DNA of 64,000 bases, from positions 3,704,796 to 3,768,795 of the forward strand of contig CP053450.1 in the NCBI GenBank assembly GCA_013285505.1. The letters run 5' to 3'. Below, piece by piece: positions 45,273 through 54,300 of the stretch. Each line of letters begins with the position of its first letter. The stretch's first letter is position 1. The translations under genes were made by a program, and so were the position numbers. This DNA is from Planctomycetota bacterium (GTDB taxonomy: Bacteria > Planctomycetota > Phycisphaerae > Phycisphaerales > UBA1924). The notes beneath the pieces were generated by a model. That model saw only the letters and a list, made by a program, of their open reading frames with translations. It was not told where the DNA came from and made no database searches.

Positions 45273-45489
45273 TCACCCCACCCCCACGAACATCCAGTCT
45301 CCCGCCCAGCCCCTCGCGCTGCGCGCGGCCGAAACCGCCAAGGCGCTCCGCATAAGCCCTCGGCTGCTGTCCACGCTGACCTCTGAGAACCGCATCCCCC
45401 ACTTCCACATCGGCCGGGTGGTCCTCTACCCCGTCGCCGACCTAGAGCGGTGGCTCAGCGAGCAGGTCTCGAAGGAGGTGTCGTCATGA
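45265..45489 (+). CDS. Excisionase-like DNA-binding protein 2
   Basis: 74 aa from GTG 45265, with GGGAGGTGG upstream. HTH-17 pattern: LRAAETAKALRISPRLLSTL then TSENRIPHFHIGRVVLYPVA and DLERWLSEQ, the standard Xis/AlpA wing and final helix. Its stop overlaps the primase start (ATGA). Two consecutive excisionase-like genes, one perhaps regulatory, are common in integrative elements. Confidence 0.8.
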   Translation: MASHPTPTNIQSPAQPLALRAAETAKALRISPRLLSTLTSENRIPHFHIGRVVLYPVADLERWLSEQVSKEVSS

Positions 45490-48044
45490 ACGACCCTCTC
45501 ACCACCGTGCTCGACGCGCTCCGAGCGGCGGGCTGCGACCCCAAGGGCTCCGGGGGCAGGTACTCCTGCCGCTGTCCGGCCCACGATGATCGGAACCCGA
45601 GCTTCTCGGTGGCGGCCGGCGATGATGGTCGCGCCCTGGTGCACTGCCACGTGGGCTGCGCGCCGGAGGCGATCGTGGCGGCCTTAGGGCTGACCCTCGC
45701 CGATCTCATGCCCCCGTTCCAAGACGGCCGCGCGCCGCAACGTAACGGGGGCACAGCCCGCCCAAGCCCCACGGAAGATGCCAAGTCGGTCACCAGCTAT
45801 CCCACCGCGCGCGCCGCGGTCGAAGCACTTGAAATGCGGCACGGCCACCGCACCAACTGCTGGACTTACACCGACGCCGAGGGCGCCGCGGTGGCGATGG
45901 TCGTCCGGTGGGATCTCGCCGAGGGCGGCAAGCGCATCTTGCCCGTGTCGCGGGACGGCGAGGTCTGGCGGGTGAAGGGGGTGCCCGAGCCGCGGCCGCT
46001 GTACCGCCTTCCCCACCTGGCTGGGGCGGGGACGGTGTGGGTGCACGAGGGAGAGAAGGCCGCCGACTACGGGGTCTCGATCGAGCTGAACTCCACGACC
46101 AGCATGCACGGCGCGAACTCCCCGGGCAAGACCGACTGGTCAGCGTTGGCAGGGTCGACCGTGGTCATCTCCAGGGACAACGACGACGACGGCGAAAAGT
46201 ACGCCCAGGCCGTGCTGTCGTCTCTACTGACGCTCGACCCCCCTGCCCGGGTGAAGGTCATCACCCTGCCCGGCCTGCCGCCGAAGGGCGACATCGTGGA
46301 GTTCGTGGAGGGTCGGCGGGAGGGCGGGGCCACCGACGAGGACATCCGGGCCGAGATCGAGGCCATCGCCAAGGCAACACCGTGGGCTTCTGTCAGTTCT
46401 GGCAGTACGCCTCCGGGGGGTCTCGACGAATCCTGGCCCCTCCCCGAGCCGCTGCCAGACTCGATGCCGCCGGTTGATTCGTTCGACCCGAACCTGCTCC
46501 CGGAGAGGTTCCGGGCGTGGGCGGTGGACATTGCCGAGCGAACGCAGTGCCCGATCGACTACGTCGCGGTGTCGATGATGGTGGCGTTGTCGTCGGTGGT
46601 CGGCCGGAGCCTCGGCATCCGGCCCAAGCGCCTCGACAACTGGACCGTGGTCCCCAACCTCTGGGGTGCTGTGATCGGCCGCCCGGGCATGATGAAGACC
46701 CCGGCCCTCCAGGAGGCACTGAAGCCGCTGCGTCAGCTCGATCTTGAGGCCAAGCGAGACTACGACCAGCTGGCCAATGAGATCGCGGCGATGGAGGAGG
46801 TCGCCAAGGCCAAGCAGAAGCACAAGCAGGAGAAGATTCGGAACGCTGTCAAGAACGACGAAGACGCACTCCGCCTGGCCATGGAGTCCATCGACGACGA
46901 GGACCAGACGGAACCGACACGCCGTCGGTTCATCATCAACGACTCATCCGTCGAGAAGCTCGGAGAGATCCTCAACGAGAACCCACGCGGCGTGCTGGTC
47001 TACCGCGACGAGCTGATCGGCCTGCTCAAGAGCCTTGACAAAGAGGGGCAGGAAAGCGCGCGCAGCTTCTATCTGGAGGCTTGGAACGGGAGCGGTTCGT
47101 TCATCTACGACCGCATCGGTCGAGGCACCATCGACATCGAGGCGGCGATCGTCTCCATCCTCGGCGGTATCCAGCCGGGGCCGCTCCAGCACTATCTCAG
47201 AGCGGTCGTCAAGGGTGGTGCCGGGGACGACGGGTTGATGCAGCGGTTCCAGCTGCTGGTCTGGCCGGATACTCCGTCGGCCTGGGTCAACGTGGACCGC
47301 ACCCCGGATTCGGAGGCTCGGCGTGCCGTGTTCGATGTGTTCGCCGGGCTGGACAGGCTCGATGCCGACATCGTCGGTGCAGATCACGACCCGATGGAAG
47401 CCGACGGCATCCCCTTCCTTCGGTTCGATGATGAGGCCCAGCAGATCTTCGACGAGTGGCGAGAGGAGTTGGAGCCGCGACTGAGGTCGGGTGATATTCC
47501 AGCCGTGCTGGAATGCCACCTCTCCAAGTTCAGGAGTCTCGTGCCATCGCAGGCGCTGTTGTGTCATCTGGCCGATGGCGGGCGCGGCCCGATCGGAGCG
47601 GCGCACCTGCTCAAGGCACTCGCGTGGGCGGACTACCTCGAGAGCCACGCCCACAGGGTGTACGCCTCGGCGATGAACCCGGACGTTGTCGCGGCCCGGG
47701 CGCTCGGGAAGCGCATCCTGAGCGGCTCGGTGCAGGACGGCTTCGGGCTTCGCAGCGTGTACCGGAACGGCTGGGCGAGCCTGGCGTCGGCCGAAGACGT
47801 TAAGGACGCTGCGCGAATGCTGGTTGAACTTGACTGGCTGCGGGAGGAGCGTGTTCAGACCGACGGCCGGCCCGGCGTCATCTACCGGATCAATCCCCGA
47901 ATCCCCGGCCTCAAAACTCCTGATACCCCCCCGGAGGTCACTGACAGAACTGACGGAACTCCCACGATCACCCCTTCTGTCGGTTCTGTCAGTAGCGATC
48001 AGGGCGATCCTGCAAATCCTGACGGCGATGAGGAGGTCGCCTGA
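45486..48044 (+). CDS. Primase/DUF3987 replication protein
   Basis: 852 aa from ATG 45486. The N-terminal CHC2-like zinc finger is YSCRCPAHDDRNPSFSVAAG ... VHCHVGC. The TOPRIM-like domain is at about 175-285 (TVWVHEGEKAADYG; VVISRDNDDDGEKYAQAVL). From about residue 335 a DUF3987 helicase-like domain has a phosphate-binding loop IGRPGMMKTPALQ, VYRDELIGLLKSLDKEGQES and SILGGIQPGPLQHYL. A C-terminal helical region ends in a Pro/Thr-rich tail. Such proteins start replication of satellites and integrative elements. TGATG overlap with the next gene. Confidence 0.88.
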   Translation: MNDPLTTVLDALRAAGCDPKGSGGRYSCRCPAHDDRNPSFSVAAGDDGRALVHCHVGCAPEAIVAALGLTLADLMPPFQDGRAPQRNGGTARPSPTEDAKSVTSYPTARAAVEALEMRHGHRTNCWTYTDAEGAAVAMVVRWDLAEGGKRILPVSRDGEVWRVKGVPEPRPLYRLPHLAGAGTVWVHEGEKAADYGVSIELNSTTSMHGANSPGKTDWSALAGSTVVISRDNDDDGEKYAQAVLSSLLTLDPPARVKVITLPGLPPKGDIVEFVEGRREGGATDEDIRAEIEAIAKATPWASVSSGSTPPGGLDESWPLPEPLPDSMPPVDSFDPNLLPERFRAWAVDIAERTQCPIDYVAVSMMVALSSVVGRSLGIRPKRLDNWTVVPNLWGAVIGRPGMMKTPALQEALKPLRQLDLEAKRDYDQLANEIAAMEEVAKAKQKHKQEKIRNAVKNDEDALRLAMESIDDEDQTEPTRRRFIINDSSVEKLGEILNENPRGVLVYRDELIGLLKSLDKEGQESARSFYLEAWNGSGSFIYDRIGRGTIDIEAAIVSILGGIQPGPLQHYLRAVVKGGAGDDGLMQRFQLLVWPDTPSAWVNVDRTPDSEARRAVFDVFAGLDRLDADIVGADHDPMEADGIPFLRFDDEAQQIFDEWREELEPRLRSGDIPAVLECHLSKFRSLVPSQALLCHLADGGRGPIGAAHLLKALAWADYLESHAHRVYASAMNPDVVAARALGKRILSGSVQDGFGLRSVYRNGWASLASAEDVKDAARMLVELDWLREERVQTDGRPGVIYRINPRIPGLKTPDTPPEVTDRTDGTPTITPSVGSVSSDQGDPANPDGDEEVA

Positions 48045-48211
48045 TGGCAAACCGCTTCACCAACACCGTCCTCGACATCGCCGCCGACATCACGCGGCTG
48101 AGGGCCTCCCCTTGCCCCCGCAAACACCTTCGCGGCACGCCTTGCCTCTGCCGACCCCCGGCACTTGAGTCGTCCCCACCGGGCCGCACGGCCCTACTGG
48201 AGACGTGCTGA
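48044..48211 (+). CDS. Small Cys-containing protein between primase and integrase
   Basis: 55 aa. ATG 48044 overlaps the primase stop (TGATG) with GAGGAGG upstream, and its own stop overlaps the integrase ATG 48211, again TGATG. It reads ANRFTNTVLDIAADITRLR then CPRKHLRGTPCLC. The two perfect couplings argue that it is translated. A small zinc- or DNA-binding factor is possible; nothing more can be said. Confidence 0.6.
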   Translation: MANRFTNTVLDIAADITRLRASPCPRKHLRGTPCLCRPPALESSPPGRTALLETC

Positions 48212-49375
48212 TGGCAAGCGTCACATCACTGCCGGACGGAAAGAAGCGGGTGCAGTTCGTCGCCCCGGGACGCAACCGCAAGACGATCCATCTGGGCAAG
48301 GTGGACAAGCGGTACGCCGAGAGCGTGCGTGTGCGGGTCGAGGCGATCCTCGGCGCTCAACTCCGCTCCGAACCCATCGACCGCGAGACCTCCGAGTGGC
48401 TGGGCTCCATCGACGACTGGCTCCACAGCAAGCTCGCGGCGGTCGGGCTGACCAAGGGCAGGCAGTGCCGCACCCTCGGCGAGTGGATGGAGATGTTCAT
48501 GGAGAGCCGCGCGGGGCTCAAGCCGGAGAGCCAGCGGAAGCTGGAGCAGACGAGGACCAAGCTGGAGTCGTTCTTCGGCAAGGACCGGCTGCTCCAACAG
48601 GTCAGCGCCGAGGATGCCTCGCGGTGGCGGGCGGGACTGGGCAAGGCGGGCCTGAGCGAGGCCGCGGTGAAGACCCACACCGGCAACGCCAAGACGATGT
48701 TCGGGGAGTTGGTCCACCGCGAGGTGCTGGTGCGGTCGCCGTTCGCCCACCTGAAGGGCGGCGTCACGCCGACGAGGAACAGCCGGTACGTGACGCCGGA
48801 GGAGACCGAAGCTGCTGCTCGCGGCGGCACCTGATGCCGAGTGGAGGCTGCTGATCGGGCTGGCCCGGCTGGCGGGCTTGCGGACTCCCTCGGAGACCAG
48901 CCTCCTGACCTGGGACGACATCGACTGGGAGGCTGGGCTGATGCGGGTGCGGTCGCCCAAGACCGAGCGGCACGCGGGGCATGAGCAGCGGACGGTGCCG
49001 ATCGTGCCGAGGCTGATGGAGTTGCTCGAGAAGCGGCGCGCCGAGTGCGATGACGACGACGACCAACTCGTGACCATCCGGTCGGCTGGCGGCAGGCGTC
49101 GGAAGATGTTGGCGATGATGGAGGCCGCGGGGGTGGAGCCGTGGGACCAGACGTGGCAGACGCTGCGGCGGTCGCGCGAGGTCGAGTGGATGAACGAGGG
49201 GATCGCGCCGTATCTGGTCTGCAAGTGGCTCGGGCACACGCTCACGGTGAGCGCGCGGCACTACACCATCGCGGTGCCTGACGAGGTGTTGGCGAAGGTG
49301 ACGGGGCGAAAGGTGACGCAGAATGTGACGCAGCATGCGTCGGCATCGGAGCGCACGGCGCTGCAAATCGCGTAA
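48211..49375 (+). pseudogene. ssrA-end tyrosine integrase, one frameshift
   Basis: ATG 48211. N-terminal SAM-like part (VTSLPDGKKRVQFVAPGRNR; TLGEWMEMFMESRAGLKPES; core-binding LLQQVSAEDASRWRAGLGKA). The frame breaks near 48812, where TPEETE should continue into KLLLAAAPDAEWRLLIGLAR. The catalytic half then has box I LAGLRTPSE, Lys strand VRSPKTERHAG, box II LRRSRE and CKWLGHTLTVSARHYTIAVP with the Tyr. End: GRKVTQNVTQHASAS. About 388 aa if one base is restored. The 3' end faces ssrA and lies 82 bases from the attachment repeat, so this is the recombinase that targeted ssrA. Whether it is dead or mis-sequenced is open. Confidence 0.85.
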
Positions 49376-49456
49376 TCGTGTGATTTGCGAGTCTCGCGCA
49401 ACGTTGCCCGGTGCAAAGCGTTGCGTGAGGGTGCGCGTGAGTGCGCATGTCGCAGA

Positions 49457-49485
49457 AAATGGAGCCGGGGGGAATCGAACCCCCG
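49457..49485. repeat. Right attachment repeat (attR) within ssrA
   Basis: 29 bp identical to 13279-13307. It covers the discriminator base, the acceptor 3' strand and the T-arm of tmRNA, plus three bases past its end. Insertion here leaves the tmRNA sequence intact, the usual strategy of ssrA-targeting integrases. Confidence 0.88.
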
Positions 49486-49810
49486 TGCCGTGACAGTCAG
49501 CAGGACGCTTCTACGCGTGTATTCGCTGGTTTGATTTCGGCTTGGGAGCGGGCAGCGACACCCTTTCCTTTTGCCAAGTCTCGGTGCAGTCTTACTCCGC
49601 CGCGCCGAGACGCCGCTTTGGAGCCAGCCCGATGTCATTCAGACCCCGCCCTATCGGGCGTGGGGTGGGGTCTGCGCGAGCCTAATTAGGCCGCGAGAGC
49701 ATAACCGCTGTTGTTGGCAGTTATTGTTGGTGCGTGCTTTTTACGAGGCCAGCACGCCCCTCGACGCGCCACGTCAAGCCTTCCCTGTCCGGTCGAAACC
49801 GATCGGCCCC
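49460..49810 (-). ncRNA. ssrA: tmRNA (transfer-messenger RNA)
   Basis: 351 nt. The 5' end GGGGCCGATCGGTTTCGACC and 3' end ... GGGGGTTCGATTCCCCCCGG-CTCCA pair to form the acceptor stem (GGGGCCG with CGGCTCC, one G-U). CCA is not encoded: the next bases are TTT. The reading frame after AATAACT, in the position of the usual resume site, is GCC AAC AAC AGC GGT TAT GCT CTC GCG GCC TAA, giving tag ANNSGYALAA after the charged Ala. Near the 3' end AATACACGCGTAGAAGC matches the conserved block before the T-arm. tmRNA with SmpB rescues stalled ribosomes. Its 3' end is the island's attachment site. Confidence 0.95.
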
Positions 49811-50220
49811 GGTTGTCAAAGAGCTTTGGATAGTACGCGTGTCGGGTGGGTGGGGTTCGGGTTGGTGGTGGGTTGGGGTTGGTGGGGTCGATCGGGGGTG
49901 CGGGGGGTTGCGGAGAGGGCTCCTCGCTTGCGCTTCGGGCTTTGTTTTGGATGGGCTGGAGAGGAGAGGGCTCCTCGCTTGCGCTTCGGGCTCTGTGTTG
50001 GATGGGCTGGAACGCCCGCCCGCCTGCGATGCTGGGTTGGAGAGGCTGGTGCCTTGCTGCGGGGCGTGGGGGGCGTGGGCTGCGCTCGAGGACTCGCTTA
50101 GACCGCGGCACCTGGGCACTGGGCTAGCGCCCAGTGGCACCGGGTCCCGAGCTTGCGCTCGGGGCTCGTAGGGGCACGGGGCGTGGGCTGCGCTCGAGGA
50201 CTCGCTTAGACCACGGCACC
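49811..50220. repeat. Repeat-rich DNA upstream of ssrA
   Basis: Contains two tandem copies with a 51-base period (49913-49960 and 49964-50011; both begin GAGAGGGCTCCTCGCTTGCG), a family-A repeat twice (CTGCGCTCGAGGACTCGCTT core, 50080-50110 and 50187-50219) and one family-C double hairpin (CACTGGGC-TAGC-GCCCAGTG then CCCGAGC-TTGC-GCTCGGG, about 50117-50158). A TACTAT at 49830-49835 (minus strand) could be the ssrA -10 box. No gene; open frames here are products of the repeats. Confidence 0.6.
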
Positions 50221-50791
50221 GGGCACTGGGTTGGGTGCGGGCGAGTTGGGCTGCGGCTTTGCGGGTGGTTTCGCGGGCGCGGGCCTGGAGGGCGGGGGTG
50301 AGTGGTTGGGTGTGTTGGGGGTCGTGTGTGGCGGTGTGTCGGAGGGTTTGGAGGGCGATGGGTTTGGCGGCTGCGGCGACGCGGCGGGTCTGGAGCTCGG
50401 ATTGTGCGGTGAGTCTGTCGAGGAGGTTGTTGAATGCGGGTGACTCGAGGATTTGGAGGAGTCGGGTGAGTGTGAGGTCGTGGAGTGCTGCGAGATCGGG
50501 GAGGTTGAGGTCGGCGCGGAGGTAGTCGGTGATGAGGGGGGTGAGGTCGGGTTGGGGGGTTGGTGTGGGGGGCGGTGTGGGGATTGGTGTGGGGGTTGGT
50601 GTGGGTTGGGGCTCGGTGGAGTGTGGCTTGCATGTGGTGTCCCTCCTCGGCTGTATTTTCGTCGATGGGGGCTGGGGTGCAAGGGGTTTTGGGTGGAGGT
50701 CGATGAAGTTGCGCGCGCTGGGGGTGGATAGGGGGGAGGAAGTTGAGAGGGGGGGCTTGTGGGGCTGGTCTTGTGGGGGGGAGATGGACAT
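50221..50791 (-). CDS. Pro/Thr-rich protein with helical C-terminal domain; 3' end uncertain
   Basis: Candidate start ATG 50791. A disordered Pro/Thr linker (STEPQPTPTPTPIPTPPPTP) leads into LITDYLRADLNLPDLAALHD, LTLTRLLQILESPAFNNLLD and RRVAAAAKPIALQTLRHTAT, a repeated helix-turn-helix-like pattern I have seen in planctomycete proteins. The frame stays open through the repeats and into tmRNA to 49721, which cannot be right; a one-base correction near 50225 would give a stop at 50206. Real protein core likely, boundaries not. Confidence 0.5.
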
Positions 50792-50913
50792 GTGCGCTTG
50801 CTCCGCTCCGTTGGAGCGGGGTGGGGTGGGAGGTGCTCTCCAGGGGCCGCACCCGCCTGTGGCGGAGGCGGCCCCTGGCAACGGTCGTGCGCCCCTTCGG
50901 GGCGGGGAGGGGG

Positions 50914-51335
50914 AGGCCTGAGCTTGCGCTCGGGGCTCGTGGGGGGGGCGGCGGGCTTGTAGGGGGGTGAATGAGGCGGGGTGGAGGGCCCGCGCTTCTG
51001 GGGAATTGGAGCTACTACCGGCGGCCGATGGCGCAGTAGAGGATGGCGCCGAGCCAGCTCAGGAAGATGATGACCAGAACCCATATGAGGCGCATGGAGC
51101 TGTCGAGGCGGGGGTTAGTGATGGCGTCGATGAGGGCCCAGAGCCAGAAGACCATGGCGGCGATGGAGAGGAGGACGAGGGGGAGGATGAGGAAGCTGCC
51201 GGGGAGGGTGTTCATGGTGGGGAGAGTTTACAGAATGGTGGCGGGACTGCGGGTGGGGGCACTGGGCTGTCGCCCAGTGGCACCGGGAGCGTGGTGCCGG
51301 GTCCCGAGCTTGCGCTCGGGGCTCGTGGGGGGCGG
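50914..51335. repeat. Further family-C hairpin repeats
   Basis: A partial copy at 50918-50940 (GAGCTTGCGCTCGGGGCTCG) and a full copy at 51257-51331 (CACTGGGC-TGTC-GCCCAGTG, then CCCGAGC-TTGC-GCTCGGG) flank the small membrane gene. They match the copy at 50117-50158. Interspersed palindromes of REP type. Confidence 0.55.
51015..51215 (-). CDS. Small membrane protein, PLDc_N type
   Basis: 66 aa. Two helices (LILPLVLLSIAAMVFWLWAL; LIWVLVIIFLSWLGAILYCA) separated by the conserved-type segment IDAITNPRLDSS and ending in IGRR, the pattern of the phospholipase-D N-terminal (PLDc_N) two-helix domain found alone in many bacteria. Integral membrane; exact role unknown. It stands alone between repeat copies. 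Confidence 0.85.
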   Translation of the reverse strand: MNTLPGSFLILPLVLLSIAAMVFWLWALIDAITNPRLDSSMRLIWVLVIIFLSWLGAILYCAIGRR

Positions 51336-51371
51336 CGAGCTTGTGGGGGGTTGGTGATGTAGGATCGGCGG

Positions 51372-54300
51372 ATGATGACGCCGCAGGAGTTTGTGAGGAA
51401 GTGGTCGCGGGTTGATCTGCCGGAGCGGGCCGCGAGCCAGGAGCACTTTCTGGATTTGTGTCGTTTGCTTGGTCAGCCGACGCCGGCGTCGCATGATGCG
51501 ACGGGGGCGGAGTATGCGTTTGAGAAGGGTGTGGAGGTCTCGGCGGCGGCTTCGCGCGGGTCGAAGGGGGAGCGCGGGTTTGCGGATGTGTGGTGGCGGG
51601 GGAAGTTTGCGTGGGAGTACAAGCGGAAGGGCAAGTACAAGTCTCTGGATGAGGCGTACCGGCAGTTGTGTCAGTATCGGGAGGCGCTGGGCAACCCGCC
51701 GCTGCTGATCGTCTCTGACATTGCGCGGACGGAGATCCACACGAACTTCACGGGCACGACGAAGGCGGTGCACGTGATCGCGCTGGAGGAGTTGGCGGCT
51801 CCGGAGAGCATCGACCTGCTGCGGCGGGTGTTTGCTGACCCTGAGAGCCTGCGGCCGACGGAGCGGGTTGAGGATGTGACGGCGCTTGCGGCCCGGGAGA
51901 TCGGGCTGATCGCGCAGAGCCTGCGGGACCGCGGGCACGACCCGCACGAGACGGCGCACTTTTTGATGAAGTGCATGTTCTGTCTGTTCGCCGAGGACAC
52001 GGACCTGCTGCCGAAGGATCTTTTCAAGCGGCTGCTGGAGGGGTCGAAGTATGACCCGGCGCGGCTGAAGCTGCGGATGGACGCGTTGTTTGCGGCGATG
52101 CGGACGGGTGGGGACTTTGGTGTTGAGCCGATCGCGTATTTCAACGGCGGGTTGTTTGACACGTCGGATGCGCTGGAGCTGACGGAGGAGGAGATCGGCA
52201 CGCTGATCCGGGCGGCGGGCAAGGGCTGGGAGAGTGTGGAGCCGTCGATCTTCGGCACGCTGTTTGAGCGTTCGCTGGACCCGAGCAAGCGGGCGCAGAT
52301 CGGGGCGCACTACACGAGCCGCGAGGACATCATGCTGGTGGTGGAGCCGGTGATCCTGCGTCCGTTGCGGCGGGAGTGGGATGGGGTTCGCGAGCAGTGT
52401 GAGGGGTGGGTTGCGGATCGTGCGGAGGCGTCGCGGGCGGGGAAGACGCGGAAGAAGGGTTCGCGGACACCGGGGTGGTACACGAAGCAGATCGAGGCGG
52501 CGCTGGTGGCGTTTGACGAGCGGCTGGCGGGGGTGCGGGTTTTGGACCCGGCGTGCGGGTCGGGGAACTTTTTGTATGTGGCGATTCAGCAGTTGCTGGA
52601 TCTGGAGAAGGAGGTCATCACGTATTCCGCGGACGTGGGGCTGGGGCTGATCCCGCATGTGCGTCCGACGCAGTTGCGTGGGATCGAGATCAACCCGTAC
52701 GCGTCGGAGTTGGCGCAGGTGGTGATCTGGATCGGGTATCTGCAGTGGATGCGTGACAACGGGTTCCGTGCGCCGTCGGATCCGATTCTGGAGCCGATGC
52801 GGTCGATCGAGAACCGGGACGCGATTTTGGCGTGGGAGGATGAGGAGGGGGAGTCGATCCCGGTGTGGCGGGAGGGGGCGCGGTGCCGCGGGAAGGCGGG
52901 GTGGCCGGAGGCGGAGTTTGTGATTGGGAACCCGCCGTTTCTGGGATCAAAGGTCTTTCGCCAGAATGGGCTACCAGACGCGTACGTCGAGAACATGTAC
53001 TCGACGTTTGAGATCACGAAGACAAGTGATCTGTGTTGTTACTGGTTCGCGCTGATGGAACATCGGCTCCGGGCGGCGCCACACTCGCGATTTGGTCTCC
53101 TTGCCACTCAGGGAATTCGGGGCAGAGAGAATCGCCAAGTCATCGAACGACTGTGTGATAGCGGCCATCTCTTCGACGCTTGGGCAGATCGGGAGTGGGT
53201 TCTCGACGGTGCCGCCGTCCGCGTCTCGATGATCTGCGGAACGGGCCAGTCGGAAGGTAAGGCGGAAGCTGCATTCCTGAACGGGAATCCCGTCAATCGC
53301 ATCTCGCCGAGCCTTACTGGCGGGGTCGACCTCGGCCGCGCGACACGACTTGGAGACAATAGAAACCTCTGCTGGATGGGCCTCACCAAGGGTGGGTCGT
53401 TTGATGTCACCGAGGCGGAGGCCCGAGAGTTGCTTTGTACGCCCACCGCAAGCGGACAGAGCCCGTTCGATGTGACTCGCCCGTGGTGGAACGGGCTCGA
53501 CATCACTCGGCGGCCACGAAGCATGTGGCTGATTGACTTCGGCGAAGACCGGACGATGAAGGAAGCGGCAGCATACGACGCCGCGTTTTCGCGGATAGAG
53601 GCTGTCGTCAAAGCTGAACGCGCAAACAACAGGCGTCAATCCTACCGAGACAACTGGTGGATTCACGCCGAGCCCCGCGGTGGCCTGCGCGACCAACTGG
53701 AACAGCAAGGCCGATATCTCGCGACTCCGCGGGTGACGAAACATCGTCTGTTCAAGTTCATCGACGGCACCACAATTCCGGATTGTCAAGTGTTCGCCTT
53801 CGCCCGCTCCGACGACTACTTCTTCGGCGTACTTCACAGTTGTGTGCACGAGTTGTGGGCGTTGCGGCAGGGCACTCAACTGGAGAGCCGCCCGCGCTAC
53901 ACCCCCACTACCTGCTTCGAGACGTTCCCGTTGCCGTGGTCTCCGGGTTCGGAGCCTGTGGGTGGGAGCGATGGAGAAGAGGTAGGAGCAGGAGCCCTCC
54001 CCCCAACCCCCTCCCGCCGGGGGCGGGAGGGGGAGCAAGACGAGCACGCCCTGTGGCTGGCGATTTCTGAGGCGGCTCGGGAGTTGGATGTGCAGCGGGA
54101 GCGGTGGTTGAACCCTCCGGAGTGGGTTGAGGAGATCGCTGCGGGCGTGGACGCGGCGGATGACTTTGCGGATGTGGCGGCGGTGAGTGGTGAGGAGGCG
54201 CGGCGGTTGATCCGGCAGAGTGCGATTGACGCGGCGTGTGCGGGGGACTCGCGGCTGAAGAAGCGGACGCTGACGAATTTGTATAACGAGCGGCCGACGT

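Larger units (their letters stand above)
13279..49485. mobile_element. 36-kb genomic island integrated at ssrA
   Basis: The island is bounded by two identical 29-bp copies of the tmRNA 3' end in the same orientation. The right copy belongs to the intact tmRNA gene; the left copy stands alone. A tyrosine integrase gene ends 82 bases inside the right copy, with its 3' end facing ssrA, as is usual for ssrA-integrating elements. Content is mosaic: phage-like packaging genes, excisionases, primase, SIR2-HerA, a second integrase, and many small membrane genes. It may be a pile-up of several elements. Only the outer repeats are seen directly; element history is inference. Confidence 0.75.

Noticed and set aside
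49913..50011. CRISPR-like repeat
   Set aside because: Only two copies, with a 51-base period and no spacer of constant length; no cas genes in the window.
49571..51000. Plus- and minus-strand Gly/Arg/Pro-rich ORFs over the repeats upstream of ssrA
   Set aside because: They are translations of palindromic repeats and, in part, of tmRNA itself.
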